This document shows, piece after piece, positions 1 through 8,904 of a stretch of DNA of 46,225 nucleotides; positions within the stretch are counted from its first letter, which is position 1, and each line of letters begins with the position of its first letter. The stretch lies in NCBI RefSeq assembly GCF_024519455.1, contig NZ_JALJRY010000009.1, forward strand, positions 288,807 to 335,031, read 5' to 3'. The DNA is from Streptomyces sp. STR69 (lineage in GTDB: Bacteria; Actinomycetota; Actinomycetes; Streptomycetales; Streptomycetaceae). Position numbers and translations under genes: made by a program. The notes beneath the pieces were generated by a model. That model searched no databases. It saw only the letters and a list, made by a program, of their open reading frames with translations, and was not told the origin of the DNA.

Positions 1-202
1 GTTCCCGCCGCTCCACGGTCCCCCCTCGGTTCCCCCACCCCTAGGGTGTATCCAACCCCCCGCTTCTATTCACCCGTCCGGGCAGGCGCTCGGAGTGAAC
101 CGAGGGAGCGGAAGGGGGCGCGTTCACCACGCGATCTGTCCCGCTGATCACGACCCGCCTACCGTCGAACACAGGGCAGGGGTACAGCGGGGAGGTTCGA
201 CG

Positions 203-3200
203 ATGGTGGGACGGGGCCCGCGGGCGGGCGGCGGCCGTCACACGCAGGAGGAGCGCGTCACCGCGGCCGACGCGCAGGTGCCGAGCGACGCGCCGGTGCC
301 GGGTGACGAGGCTCTGGTGCGGATCCGCGATCTGGCCGGACGCCCGCGCGGCACCGGATTCGTCGCCGACCACCACGGCACGGTGATCACCAGCCACGAG
401 GCCGTCGACGGACTGCCCCGGCTCGTCCTGCACGCCGCCGGCGACCGCAGCTGCCTGGTGACCGCCGACGCGGTGATCCCGCTGCCCGCCCTCGACCTGG
501 CCCTCGTCCGCACCGAAGGACTCGGCGTCGACCCGCTCCCCGTCACCGTCCGGGACCGGGTCGGGACCGGCACCTATGTACGGATCGCCGCGGGCCGCTG
601 GCGCGAGGCCCGCGTCCTGGGCGCGACCTCCGTCACGTACACGGCCACCGACCGCTTCCATCTCCTCGACGACGCCCTGGAGTTGGCGATCGGCACAGCA
701 GGCCGGGACGCGCTGCGGCTGGGCGGCGGAGCGGCCGGCGGACCGGTCCTCGACACGGTGACCGGCGCGGTGGTCGCCGTCCTCGGCACAGCACTGCAGT
801 CCGGCCAGCGGGACACGGGCTTCGCGGTACCCCTGCGCTCTACCGACGGCCCGCTGGCCGAACTCCTCGACCGCAACGCGGCGACCGTGCCCGCGTACGG
901 CGCCGACCTCAATCTGGCGGGCGTGCTGGAACTGACGGCCACCTCGGTGGGCTCGGACGGACCACCGGGCACACTCGCGGGCTTCGTCGGCCCCGGCCGG
1001 GACCTCGACGGCTCATACACCCTGCAGCCGGTCGAACGCCCTTCGGTGGCAAGGGAGTTCGCCGCGTTCGCTTCGGGCCCGGCCGCCGTCCTCGGCCTCG
1101 TCGGCCCTCCGGGCAGCGGCCGTACGACGGAACTCGCGGCGTTCGCCGCGCGGCGCGGCGGAGGTGCGGAACCGGCGCCCACGCTGTGGTTGCGCGGCGC
1201 CGATCTGCGCGACTCCGACGCGTCCGTGGCGGACGCGGTACGGCGGACGGTGGAGCGGGCGGCCCGCATCCTGGCCGCGTCCGTCGCTCTGCCCGCCGGC
1301 CTCGGCGATGTCGGCCCCGAGCGGCTGGCGCGGGTCGCGGGTGACGCCGGGAGGCCGTTGTTGTTGCTGCTCGACGGGCCCGAGGAGATGCCGCCCGTGC
1401 TGGCCCACCGGCTGGACGCGTGGACCCGGGGGACGGAGGAGTGGCTGCGGGAGAGCGGGGCGCGGTTGGTGGTGGGGTGCAGGGCGGAGTACTGGGAAGG
1501 GGCGGGGTTTTCAAGGGAGTTGTTGTACCGCGGGGACGACTCGGAGAGTTGCGTGCGCCTCGGCGACCTGCGGGACGACGAAGCCCGTCGAGCCCGCGCA
1601 GCGTACGGCGTTCCGGAGGACGTCCTCGCCGATCCCGACGCCCGTCACCCCCTCACCCTCCGGCTGCTCTCCGAGGTGCTCGCCGCGCTGCCCGCAGCCC
1701 CCGCGGCCCGACTCCACCGCGACGACGTGTTCTCGGCCTACCTCGACCTCATGTGCCTCCGCATCGCCGTCCGGCTCGCCGCCGAGAACGGCCTGCGCGG
1801 CACCGCCGTACGACGGCTCGCCGCGAAGGTGTCCGGGCAGGTGCACGAAGCGGCGCGGCGCAGTCTCGGGCCGGGGCAGGGGGAGTTGGGCCGGGAGGCG
1901 TTCGAGGCGGTGTTCCCCTGGGGCCCCGCACCGGCGCGGCTCGGCGGCGGTACCGGGTGGGCGTCCGCCGTCCTCACCGAGGGGCTCCTCGTGCCGGCCG
2001 GCACCGGATACCGCTTCGCCCACGAGGAGTTGGCCGACTGGATCCAGGGCACGCACCTCGACCTCGACGAGGCCCTGCGTGCCCTGGTGCACCGCCCGCG
2101 TACCCGGACCGGGCATCCCCTCCCCGTTCCGCACCACCGCATCGGCCCGGTCGTACAGGCCCTGCTGCTCCTCGCCCGCGAGCACGGCACCGGTCAACTC
2201 GCCCTGAGAATGGAGGAGTTGGCGCAGGCTCTCGACGCCGACCCGCACTCCTGGTGGGCCGCGCGGCTGCTCGCCGAGGTGCTGGCACGGGTGCCCGACG
2301 TGACGCCGTACAGCGGTGTACTGCGGCTGCTCGCCGACCAGTTGGTGGCGCTACGGCAGCAACAGGACGACGTACCGGCGGAGTTCGCACCGGCCTTCTG
2401 GATCTCGCTGGCGCTGCCGCAGGCCGAGCGGTTCGAGTTGCTGCGGCGGCTGGTGCTCGCCGACGGTGCTCCGCTGGACGGCGGCGGGCCCCGATTCCTG
2501 GACGCCGCCGCCGAGTTGCTCGACGCCGACCCCACCGCCGTACAGCCGCTGCTGACGCGGTGGTTCGACGACGAGCGGCCGTTGCCCGCGACCCCGCACG
2601 CGACCGTGGCGACGGCCGCGCAGGCCCTGCTGCACACGCATCGGCGGCGGGCGCTGGACGATCTCACCGAGGTGCTGGTCGGCTGTGCGCACGGGCGGGC
2701 CGACGAACTCCTCGCCGTACTTGCCGAGGAGGAGCCCTCGGCCGTGTGCCGGGCCGTGGACCGGTGGGCGCACGACGAGCGGCCGGGCCGGCGGGTGGCG
2801 GCGGTGGCGTACGGACTGCGCGCCGCCCCGCACGTACGGACCGAGGCCGACCGTGAACTCCTGCGCTACGCCGCCCAGTTCCTCCTCGCCCGCCCCGCCG
2901 ACCGCTCCCTGCACGGCGGCGCGCTCGCCCTCCTCGTCCGTGATCCGCACACCCGCGCCCGCCATCTCCCGCAGGCGCTGAGGCACTTCGCGTCCGGCGA
3001 CCCGCAGTTCCCGCCGAGCGCGCTGGCCGCCGCCCTCACCACCCACTCCGACCCCGTCCTCGAAGCCTTCCGGGCCCGGCTGCACGGACCGGACGCGGGC
3101 GAGGCGGTCCGCACACTCGCCGACGTCACGACCCCCGCCCTCGCCCGCCGCGCCGCCGCCCTGGTGCGCGAGACCGTCGTACGGTGGCCGGAGACGGCCG

Positions 3201-3682
3201 CCCACCTCGGGGTCTACGTCGACCGGTGCCTCGACCACGGCCCCACCGCACGGACCGTCCTCCTCCCCCTGGTCACCGGCCTCCTCGACGGCGGCCCGGA
3301 ACCGGTGCGGACGGTCCTCGCCACCGTGCTCGCCGCCCCCGGCACCCCCGCCTCCCGCCCGCTGCGCCGCGAACTCCTGGAGTTCCTGCTCGCGCACGAG
3401 CACGAACCCGCCGTCCTGGACGCGCTGCTGCACGCGGCGGCCGGGCGCGACGACGACGAACTCCGCGACCTCGTCCACCGGACCGGACGGCTGCTCGTCC
3501 GGACCCCCGCCGGCGCGACCCGTTTCGACCGCGGACTCGTCGACCTCGGCCGCCGTGTGCCGGGCTTCGCCGCCGTGATGGCCCGCTGGCTGGCGGACAC
3601 CCCGGAGGACTGGGCCGCGGTGGTCGGACCGAGCACGCGACGCATGATCGAGAACCTGGCCGGGGTGGGGGTTCCCGCCTAG
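203..3682 (+). CDS. trypsin-like domain fused to P-loop NTPase and helical C-terminal region
   Basis: The protein is 1159 aa from an ATG preceded by a GGGGAGG Shine-Dalgarno at 189-195. An upstream ATG at 95 gives a longer frame with no clear ribosome site. Residues 35-200 look like a trypsin-like fold: GTGFVADHHG, then H65 in SHEAV and D98 in LDLAL. The nucleophile motif, normally GxSGGP, reads GAAGGP with Ala178 in the Ser position, so the domain may be proteolytically inactive. Residues from about 290 carry an NTPase: a Walker A-like GPPGSGRTT with Arg307 where Lys is usual, and a Walker B-like LLLLLDGPEE ending at D391. The remaining roughly 600 residues are Leu/Ala/Arg-rich and look like HEAT/ARM-type helical repeats. 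This architecture (peptidase, STAND-like NTPase, helical repeats) resembles signalling or conflict-type proteins. The function is not known to me. A hairpin follows the gene and ribF is next. Confidence 0.75.
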   Translation: MVGRGPRAGGGRHTQEERVTAADAQVPSDAPVPGDEALVRIRDLAGRPRGTGFVADHHGTVITSHEAVDGLPRLVLHAAGDRSCLVTADAVIPLPALDLALVRTEGLGVDPLPVTVRDRVGTGTYVRIAAGRWREARVLGATSVTYTATDRFHLLDDALELAIGTAGRDALRLGGGAAGGPVLDTVTGAVVAVLGTALQSGQRDTGFAVPLRSTDGPLAELLDRNAATVPAYGADLNLAGVLELTATSVGSDGPPGTLAGFVGPGRDLDGSYTLQPVERPSVAREFAAFASGPAAVLGLVGPPGSGRTTELAAFAARRGGGAEPAPTLWLRGADLRDSDASVADAVRRTVERAARILAASVALPAGLGDVGPERLARVAGDAGRPLLLLLDGPEEMPPVLAHRLDAWTRGTEEWLRESGARLVVGCRAEYWEGAGFSRELLYRGDDSESCVRLGDLRDDEARRARAAYGVPEDVLADPDARHPLTLRLLSEVLAALPAAPAARLHRDDVFSAYLDLMCLRIAVRLAAENGLRGTAVRRLAAKVSGQVHEAARRSLGPGQGELGREAFEAVFPWGPAPARLGGGTGWASAVLTEGLLVPAGTGYRFAHEELADWIQGTHLDLDEALRALVHRPRTRTGHPLPVPHHRIGPVVQALLLLAREHGTGQLALRMEELAQALDADPHSWWAARLLAEVLARVPDVTPYSGVLRLLADQLVALRQQQDDVPAEFAPAFWISLALPQAERFELLRRLVLADGAPLDGGGPRFLDAAAELLDADPTAVQPLLTRWFDDERPLPATPHATVATAAQALLHTHRRRALDDLTEVLVGCAHGRADELLAVLAEEEPSAVCRAVDRWAHDERPGRRVAAVAYGLRAAPHVRTEADRELLRYAAQFLLARPADRSLHGGALALLVRDPHTRARHLPQALRHFASGDPQFPPSALAAALTTHSDPVLEAFRARLHGPDAGEAVRTLADVTTPALARRAAALVRETVVRWPETAAHLGVYVDRCLDHGPTARTVLLPLVTGLLDGGPEPVRTVLATVLAAPGTPASRPLRRELLEFLLAHEHEPAVLDALLHAAAGRDDDELRDLVHRTGRLLVRTPAGATRFDRGLVDLGRRVPGFAAVMARWLADTPEDWAAVVGPSTRRMIENLAGVGVPA

Positions 3683-3713
3683 CCGCCCTCGTACGTGCGC
3701 CCGGTCACAGCCA

Positions 3714-3747
3714 CCATGCCGATGCGGGCCGAAAGCCCCCGGCATGG
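3714..3747 (+). terminator. hairpin after the trypsin/NTPase gene
   Basis: An 8-bp outer stem (CCATGCCG with CGGCATGG) encloses a 4-bp inner stem GGGC/GCCC. It starts 32 bases after the stop codon. There is no T-tract, which is usual for GC-rich actinobacterial terminators. It separates the upstream gene from ribF. Confidence 0.5.
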
Positions 3748-3821
3748 CACCCTTAGACCTGCGTAAGAGGTCAACGACACAGGTCTACATCCGGACACGG
3801 GTTCGATGAGGAGCGGTCACA

Positions 3822-4790
3822 GTGCAGCGCTGGCGTGGCTTGGAGGACATCCCCGAGGACTGGGGGCGCAGCGTCGTCACCATCGGTTCTTATGACGGGG
3901 TCCACCGCGGGCACCAGCTGATCATCCGGCATGCCGTGGAACGCGCCCGTGAGCTGGGCGTTCCCTCCGTCGTCGTCACCTTCGACCCGCACCCCAGCGA
4001 GGTCGTGCGCCCCGGCAGCCACCCCCCGCTGCTCGCCCCGCACCACCGCCGTGCCGAACTGATGGCCGAGCTGGGTGTCGACGCGGCGCTGATCCTGCCG
4101 TTCACCAAAGAGTTCTCCAAGCTGTCCCCGGCCGACTTCGTGGTCAAGGTCCTGGTGGACAAGCTGCACGCGAAAGCGGTCGTCGAGGGCCCCAACTTCC
4201 GCTTCGGCCACAAGGCCGCGGGCAATGTGGCCTTTCTGATCGAGCAGGGCAGGACATACGACTTCGAGGTAGAGGTGGTGGATCTTTACGTGAGCGGTGC
4301 GGCGGGCGGTGGCGAGCCCTTCTCCTCCACACTGACCAGGCGGCTGGTCGCCGAGGGCGACGTCGAGGGCGCCCGCGAGATTCTCGGCCGCCCGCACCGG
4401 GTCGAGGGTGTCGTGGTGCGCGGCGCCCAGCGCGGTCGCGAAATGGGCTTCCCGACGGCCAACGTCGAGACCCTGCCCCACACGGCGATCCCGGCGGACG
4501 GCGTCTACGCCGGTTACCTCCACGTCGAGGGAGAGGCCATGCCGGCCGCGATCTCCGTCGGCACGAACCCGCAGTTCGACGGCACCGAGCGCACGGTGGA
4601 GGCGTACGCCATCGACCGCGTCGGCCTCGACCTCTACGGCCTCCATGTCGCCGTCGACTTCCTCGCGTTCGTGCGCGGGCAGGCGAAGTTCGAGTCGTTG
4701 GAGGGCCTGCTGGAGCAGATCGCGCAGGACGTGAAGCGCTGCCGGGAGCTGATCTCGGCGGACACGGACGACGACGGGGACGCCGGGTAG
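3822..4790 (+). CDS. ribF: bifunctional riboflavin kinase/FAD synthetase
   Basis: The 322-aa protein starts at GTG with a GAGGAG site 9-14 bases upstream. It converts riboflavin to FMN and FMN to FAD in the cytoplasm. The N-terminal half is the nucleotidyltransferase (FAD synthetase): a GSYDGVHRGHQ ATP-binding motif at about residues 24-34, then VTFDPHP. The C-terminal half is the riboflavin kinase: GFPTANVE, ADGVYAGY, VGTNPQFDGTERTVEAY and DLYG. Length matches the family. In Streptomyces ribF lies beside the ESX locus; it is a housekeeping gene unrelated to secretion. It converges on the MinD-like gene and the two share a strong hairpin. Confidence 0.95.
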   Translation: MQRWRGLEDIPEDWGRSVVTIGSYDGVHRGHQLIIRHAVERARELGVPSVVVTFDPHPSEVVRPGSHPPLLAPHHRRAELMAELGVDAALILPFTKEFSKLSPADFVVKVLVDKLHAKAVVEGPNFRFGHKAAGNVAFLIEQGRTYDFEVEVVDLYVSGAAGGGEPFSSTLTRRLVAEGDVEGAREILGRPHRVEGVVVRGAQRGREMGFPTANVETLPHTAIPADGVYAGYLHVEGEAMPAAISVGTNPQFDGTERTVEAYAIDRVGLDLYGLHVAVDFLAFVRGQAKFESLEGLLEQIAQDVKRCRELISADTDDDGDAG

Positions 4791-4811
4791 CGGTTCTCGG
4801 TTCTACGACGC

Positions 4812-4851
4812 CGAAGGGCGGCCGGTGCTTGTGGGCACCGGCCGCCCTTCG
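4812..4851. terminator. bidirectional hairpin between ribF and the MinD-like gene
   Basis: A perfect 17-bp inverted repeat (4812-4828 with 4835-4851) has a 6-base loop. It lies between the converging ends of ribF (4790) and the minus-strand gene ending at 4867, so it can terminate both. There is no U-tract. Confidence 0.8.
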
Positions 4852-4866
4852 CGTTCGGCGGGTGGG

Positions 4867-7836
4867 TTATTGCTGCGGGGGTGCGGACGGCGGCGGAGGC
4901 GGAGCCTGACCGCCTTCCGGCTGGGCGTATCCGGGATGCTGCGGGTAGGGCTGGGCCTGCTGTCCCGGGTGCTGGGGGTAGGGCTGCTGGCCGTACAACT
5001 GCTGGCCCGGCTGCGGCGGCTGGTGCTGCGGTTGCTGGGGCTGTTGCGGGGGGTACGGGCCGGGAGCCGGCTGGCCCGGGTACGGCTGCTGCTGCGCCGG
5101 ATAACCCTGCTGCGCGGGGTAACCCTGTGGTGCCGGGTAGCCCTGCTGGCCCGGCATCGGCGGGGCCAGTACCGGCGGGGGGTTGCCGTCGCTCGTCCAC
5201 AGGCCGTGCATCTGCTGGTGGCGGACGAAGTCCTCGGCGACCAGGGACGCGAGGTGGAAGTACGACTCCCGGACCTTCGGCCGCATCATGTCGAGGTCGA
5301 CCTCCGCACCGGCGGCGAGATGCTCGTCGAACGGCACCACCACGACTCCCCGGCAGCGCGTCTCGAAGTGGCTGACGATGTCCTCCACCTTGATCGTCTT
5401 GCCGGTCTCGCGCACCCCCGAGATGACGGTGAGCGAGCGCGAGACGAGGTCCGCGTACCCGTGCGCCGACAGCCAGTCCAGCGTCGTACTCGCACTGCTC
5501 GCACCGTCCACGGACGGCGTCGAGATGATGATGAGCTGGTCGGCGAGGTCCAGCACACCGCGCATGGCGCTGTAGAGCAGACCGGTACCGGAGTCGGTGA
5601 GGATGATCGGGTACTGCTTGCCCAGCACGTCGATCGCGCGCCGGTAGTCCTCGTCGTTGAACGTGGTCGAGACGGCCGGGTCGACGTCGTTGGCGATGAT
5701 CTCCAGACCGGACGGCGCCTGGGACGTGAACCGGCGGATGTCCATGTACGAGTTGAGGTACGGGATCGCCTGGACCAGGTCGCGGATGGTGGCGCCGGTC
5801 TCGCGGCGCACACGGCGGCCGAGCGTGCCGGCGTCCGGGTTGGCGTCGATCGCGAGGATCTTGTCCTGGCGCTCGGTGGCGAGGGTGGAGCCGAGCGCGG
5901 TGGTGGTCGTGGTCTTGCCGACCCCGCCCTTGAGGCTGATGACCGCGATCCGGTAGCAGGACAGCACCGGCGTGCGGATCAGCTCCAACTTCCGCTGCCG
6001 CTCGGCCTCTTCCTTCTTGCCGCCCAGCTTGAACCGCGAGGAACCGGCACCCGGCCGGCCGCTCTTCGCCTTCTGCTTCTTGTTGCTGAGCAGCCGGTCC
6101 GACGACAGCTCCACGGCGGCGGTGTAACCCAGCGGCGCGGCACCGGGGTTGACCGGCTGCCGGTGGTCGTGCTGCATGGGCTGCGGCCAGGCGGCACCGG
6201 TGCGGGGGTCGATCGGGGGCGCGGAGGGAGCCTGGGGGTGGGACTGCGGCGGCAGCGGTTGCGCCTGCGGCTGCTGCTGTTGGGGTGCCTGCGGGGGCAG
6301 ACCGGGGTGGCGCGGATCGCCGGCCGACTGTGGATTGTGTTGTGGGTTGTGGGGCGCGTGCGGGGGCTGCGCCGGGTCGGACCAGGACTCCGGGGCGAAG
6401 CCGGTGCGGGGTGCCTCCTGCGCGGGGGCTTGGGGGAAGCCGTAGCCACCCTGCTCACCGGGAGGCGGCGGGAAGCCGTAGCCGCCCTGCTGGTCCGGCG
6501 GGACGGGCCCGGGCCCGGCGTGCGGGGCGCCTTGCCGGTCCTGCGGTGCGGGCGGCGGGAAGCCGTAGCTGCCCTGTTGGTTCGGCGGGGTGCCCGGCTG
6601 GTTCTGCGGTGCCGGGGGCTGGGGGAATCCGTAGCCGCTCTGCGGCGGTCCCTGCGGAGCGGGGGCGTTCCACGCGGCCGGTGCGGGCTGGGGCGTCTGG
6701 GGTGCCTGCGGCTGCTGGAACGCGGGCTGCTGCTGGGGCGGCGCCGGCGGCTGAGGCGGCGCCGCGAAAGCCTGTTGCGGTACGGCCGGCTCGGGCGTCG
6801 CGGGATCCACGGCCGGGGGCTGCTGAGCGTGAGCCTGGGGCTGTGCCGGCCACTGGTCGGCCGGGGCCGGAGCGGCGGGCTGGTAGGACGGCGGCAGGGG
6901 CGGGACCTCGCTCTGCGGGGCCGGTGGGCGAGACCAGGCGGGCGGAAGATCCGGTACGTCGCTGGTGGCACCCTTGGCCGGATCGGCGGCCGGGGCGGCA
7001 GCGGGCTGCGGGGAGTCGGCCTCGGGAGTGGAGGCCGGGGCGTCGGTGTCGCTCGGCTCGGCGGCGGTGGCGGTGGCGGATGTGGAGGTGTCGTCGGCGC
7101 TTTCGTCCTCGGCGTCGGCCAAGTTCGCGCTCTCCGGGTCGGCGACCGCGTCGTCCGCCTCCTGAGTGCTCACTTCGGCGGCGTCGGGGCCCTCGGTGTC
7201 ACCGTTCGCCGGTTCGCCGTCGGCCGGAAGCACCCCGCCGGGCACCTCACCCTCGGAAGCCTCGAACTCCTCGTCCCCGGCGCCTGATTCCGCGTCGCGG
7301 GCATTGCCCACAGAGCCCTCGGCCGGAGCAGGAGCAGGAGCCGCAGGTACCGGGGCCTCCGCGCCGGTCGGTCCCGGCGTAGGTCCCGGCGTGGGGTCGG
7401 TCACCCCACCCCGCTCCGTGACCTCACGCTTCAGCGAGGCGGCCGAGATCCGCATGGTCGCGCCGCTCACGAGGTCGCCGTGGTCCGCGTCCTCGTCGTC
7501 CTCGTCGGAGACCAGGGCCGCGGCTGTCCAGGCGGACGGGAAACCGGAGTTGCTCGGCAGCGCCGGTGTCGAGAACGGGAGGCCGACCGGCGACGGCGGG
7601 GGCGGCGTCGCCGTACCGTTCGCCGGAGTCGGAGCCGTGGGCGTCGAAGGTGGCGAGGACGGCGTGGGTGTCGGCGAGGACTGCGCGGGCGTGCCCGACG
7701 AGTTCTGCGTGTACCAGGCCGGCGGGGCGTAGTCGATCGTGAACTCGCCCGTCATCTCGATGGCGGACTCGTCATCGGGCTGGTCATCGCCGGGCGTGGC
7801 CCAGCCCCCGCGGATCCCGTCCCGATCGCTGCTCAC
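4867..7836 (-). CDS. ESX-locus MinD/ParA-like ATPase with long Pro/Gln-rich disordered arms
   Basis: The 989-aa protein starts at GTG with AGGAGG four bases upstream. Residues 1 to about 600 are low complexity: acidic Ser/Thr/Ala/Pro first, then Pro/Gln/Gly repeats of the type QQGGYGFPPPP. Residues about 630-880 form a SIMIBI P-loop ATPase: ISLKGGVGKTTTTTALGS (deviant Walker A, KGGVGKTT at 636-643), LAIDANPDAGTLGRR, and IILTDSGTGL. The last 100 residues are again Gln/Pro/Tyr-rich (QQGYPAQQGYPAQ). Such proteins are known beside actinobacterial ESX systems (EspI/MinD-like) and are thought to couple ATP to regulation or positioning of the secretion machine; the exact role here is inference. It is the distal minus-strand gene after eccE and the 248-aa gene, separated by 321 bases. 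Confidence 0.85.
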   Translation of the reverse strand: MSSDRDGIRGGWATPGDDQPDDESAIEMTGEFTIDYAPPAWYTQNSSGTPAQSSPTPTPSSPPSTPTAPTPANGTATPPPPSPVGLPFSTPALPSNSGFPSAWTAAALVSDEDDEDADHGDLVSGATMRISAASLKREVTERGGVTDPTPGPTPGPTGAEAPVPAAPAPAPAEGSVGNARDAESGAGDEEFEASEGEVPGGVLPADGEPANGDTEGPDAAEVSTQEADDAVADPESANLADAEDESADDTSTSATATAAEPSDTDAPASTPEADSPQPAAAPAADPAKGATSDVPDLPPAWSRPPAPQSEVPPLPPSYQPAAPAPADQWPAQPQAHAQQPPAVDPATPEPAVPQQAFAAPPQPPAPPQQQPAFQQPQAPQTPQPAPAAWNAPAPQGPPQSGYGFPQPPAPQNQPGTPPNQQGSYGFPPPAPQDRQGAPHAGPGPVPPDQQGGYGFPPPPGEQGGYGFPQAPAQEAPRTGFAPESWSDPAQPPHAPHNPQHNPQSAGDPRHPGLPPQAPQQQQPQAQPLPPQSHPQAPSAPPIDPRTGAAWPQPMQHDHRQPVNPGAAPLGYTAAVELSSDRLLSNKKQKAKSGRPGAGSSRFKLGGKKEEAERQRKLELIRTPVLSCYRIAVISLKGGVGKTTTTTALGSTLATERQDKILAIDANPDAGTLGRRVRRETGATIRDLVQAIPYLNSYMDIRRFTSQAPSGLEIIANDVDPAVSTTFNDEDYRRAIDVLGKQYPIILTDSGTGLLYSAMRGVLDLADQLIIISTPSVDGASSASTTLDWLSAHGYADLVSRSLTVISGVRETGKTIKVEDIVSHFETRCRGVVVVPFDEHLAAGAEVDLDMMRPKVRESYFHLASLVAEDFVRHQQMHGLWTSDGNPPPVLAPPMPGQQGYPAPQGYPAQQGYPAQQQPYPGQPAPGPYPPQQPQQPQHQPPQPGQQLYGQQPYPQHPGQQAQPYPQHPGYAQPEGGQAPPPPPSAPPQQ

Positions 7837-8157
7837 AATTCCTCCTGGTGTGGTCGAGCACCCTCATGCCGTGCTGGGGAGACCGTTCTTGACATCCGAA
7901 CGTCCGATGCGCCGGGTCGTCCCCCTGAGCCCCTGCCCTGGGCGACGCACCACCCGCTCGCGGATACTCGTGACGTGCCCTGTCCCAGCCTAATCACCAA
8001 AACCGTGGACTCGGCAGGCCCGCCCACCCCTTCGTGCACACCCACACGACCGAGACCGGCGATAGCAGACCAAATCCCCCTGGAATTCGACCAAACCCGA
8101 CAGCTCGGGCACTTCAATCCACCGGATCCACTTCACCGGCGGTCCGTCCGTCCGCCG
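7837..8157 (-). promoter_or_regulatory. intergenic region upstream of the MinD-like gene
   Basis: These 321 bases contain no convincing gene. On the minus strand a TAGGCT -10-like hexamer sits at 7992-7987, about 150 bases before the GTG start, but no good -35 was found at 17-18 bases. The region may give the MinD-like gene its own promoter, separate from eccE. The ribosome site AGGAGG is at 7846-7841. Confidence 0.3.
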
Positions 8158-8904
8158 TCAGTCCATACGGCGGGCCGCGCCCAGCAGCCCCACCTCGGCG
8201 TCCGTCGGCTGGGTCATCACATACTGCCGGTCCCGCTCCGTGCACCACAGCGTGACGCCTTCGGGCAGCGTCGGCAGTGACTCCAGGTCGGCGCGCGGCA
8301 GACCGATCACGCGCCCGATCTCGGCCGCCTCGTCCGGCGACACCCGCTGCACGCCCACCAGCCGCGCCTGCCGCATCAACCGGGGCGCGACCGGGCTGAG
8401 ATACGGCAGCAGGGTCAGCACGGACTGCCAGGGCGCCGAGGTCACCCGCCCGCGCGGCGGACGCATACCGCAGTCCCGCACCACCAGCACGGGCGTACCG
8501 GCGGAGGCGCCCTGCGGGGGGACGCGGCCGACGTCGTACACCGCGAGGCCGTTCTGTCCGCCGCCCATCGCGTGCACCATCTGCATCCAGGCCTGCGGCC
8601 GTCCCGTCTCGACGGCGACGCGCGCGCCCGTGGCCGCGGCGCGCAGCGCCAGCACCTGGGCCGTCCACAGGCCGCTGATGAGCAGGATGTCGTACGGCGT
8701 CGGGCGGTTGACCCCGAGTACGGCCGGCCGGCCCTCGGGGTCGATGCCCACCACCACGCCGTCGTCCCCGATGGGCAGCGACAGCGCCTCCACCTGGTCG
8801 ACGGGCAGTGCGTGACGCGGATGGCGGGGGCCGAGCAGTCCGAACCCGGTGCGCAGCCGCGAGGCGATACCGGTGGTCCCGGGCTCTGTGGTCGTCATGG
8901 TCAT
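8158..8904 (-). CDS. uncharacterised ESX-locus protein, coupled to eccE
   Basis: The 248-aa protein starts at ATG with GGAGG about 9 bases upstream. Its start overlaps the eccE stop as TGATG, so the two are probably translationally coupled. There is no signal peptide and no obvious membrane segment. The sequence is alpha/beta-like, with IGDDGVVVGIDPEGRPAV near residue 45 and YDILLISGLWTAQVLALRAA about residues 73-92, followed by VLVVRDCG and a C-terminal TLWCTERDRQYVMTQ. I do not recognise a catalytic motif. Its fixed place between eccE and the MinD-like ATPase suggests a soluble cytosolic accessory of the secretion complex, but that is inference from position only. Confidence 0.8.
   Translation of the reverse strand: MTMTTTEPGTTGIASRLRTGFGLLGPRHPRHALPVDQVEALSLPIGDDGVVVGIDPEGRPAVLGVNRPTPYDILLISGLWTAQVLALRAAATGARVAVETGRPQAWMQMVHAMGGGQNGLAVYDVGRVPPQGASAGTPVLVVRDCGMRPPRGRVTSAPWQSVLTLLPYLSPVAPRLMRQARLVGVQRVSPDEAAEIGRVIGLPRADLESLPTLPEGVTLWCTERDRQYVMTQPTDAEVGLLGAARRMD

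Noticed and set aside
1..202. gene at the left edge
   Set aside because: Only antisense or upstream extension frames occur; there is no convincing coding sequence before 203.
2351..3745. 464-codon minus-strand frame
   Set aside because: It is antisense to the helical tail of the trypsin/NTPase protein; Gly/Val/Arg-rich with no ribosome site.
4825..7287. 820-codon open frame on the plus strand
   Set aside because: It overlaps the MinD-like ATPase with its intact KGGVGKTT motif. The translation is Arg/Leu/Gly-rich with no recognisable domain.
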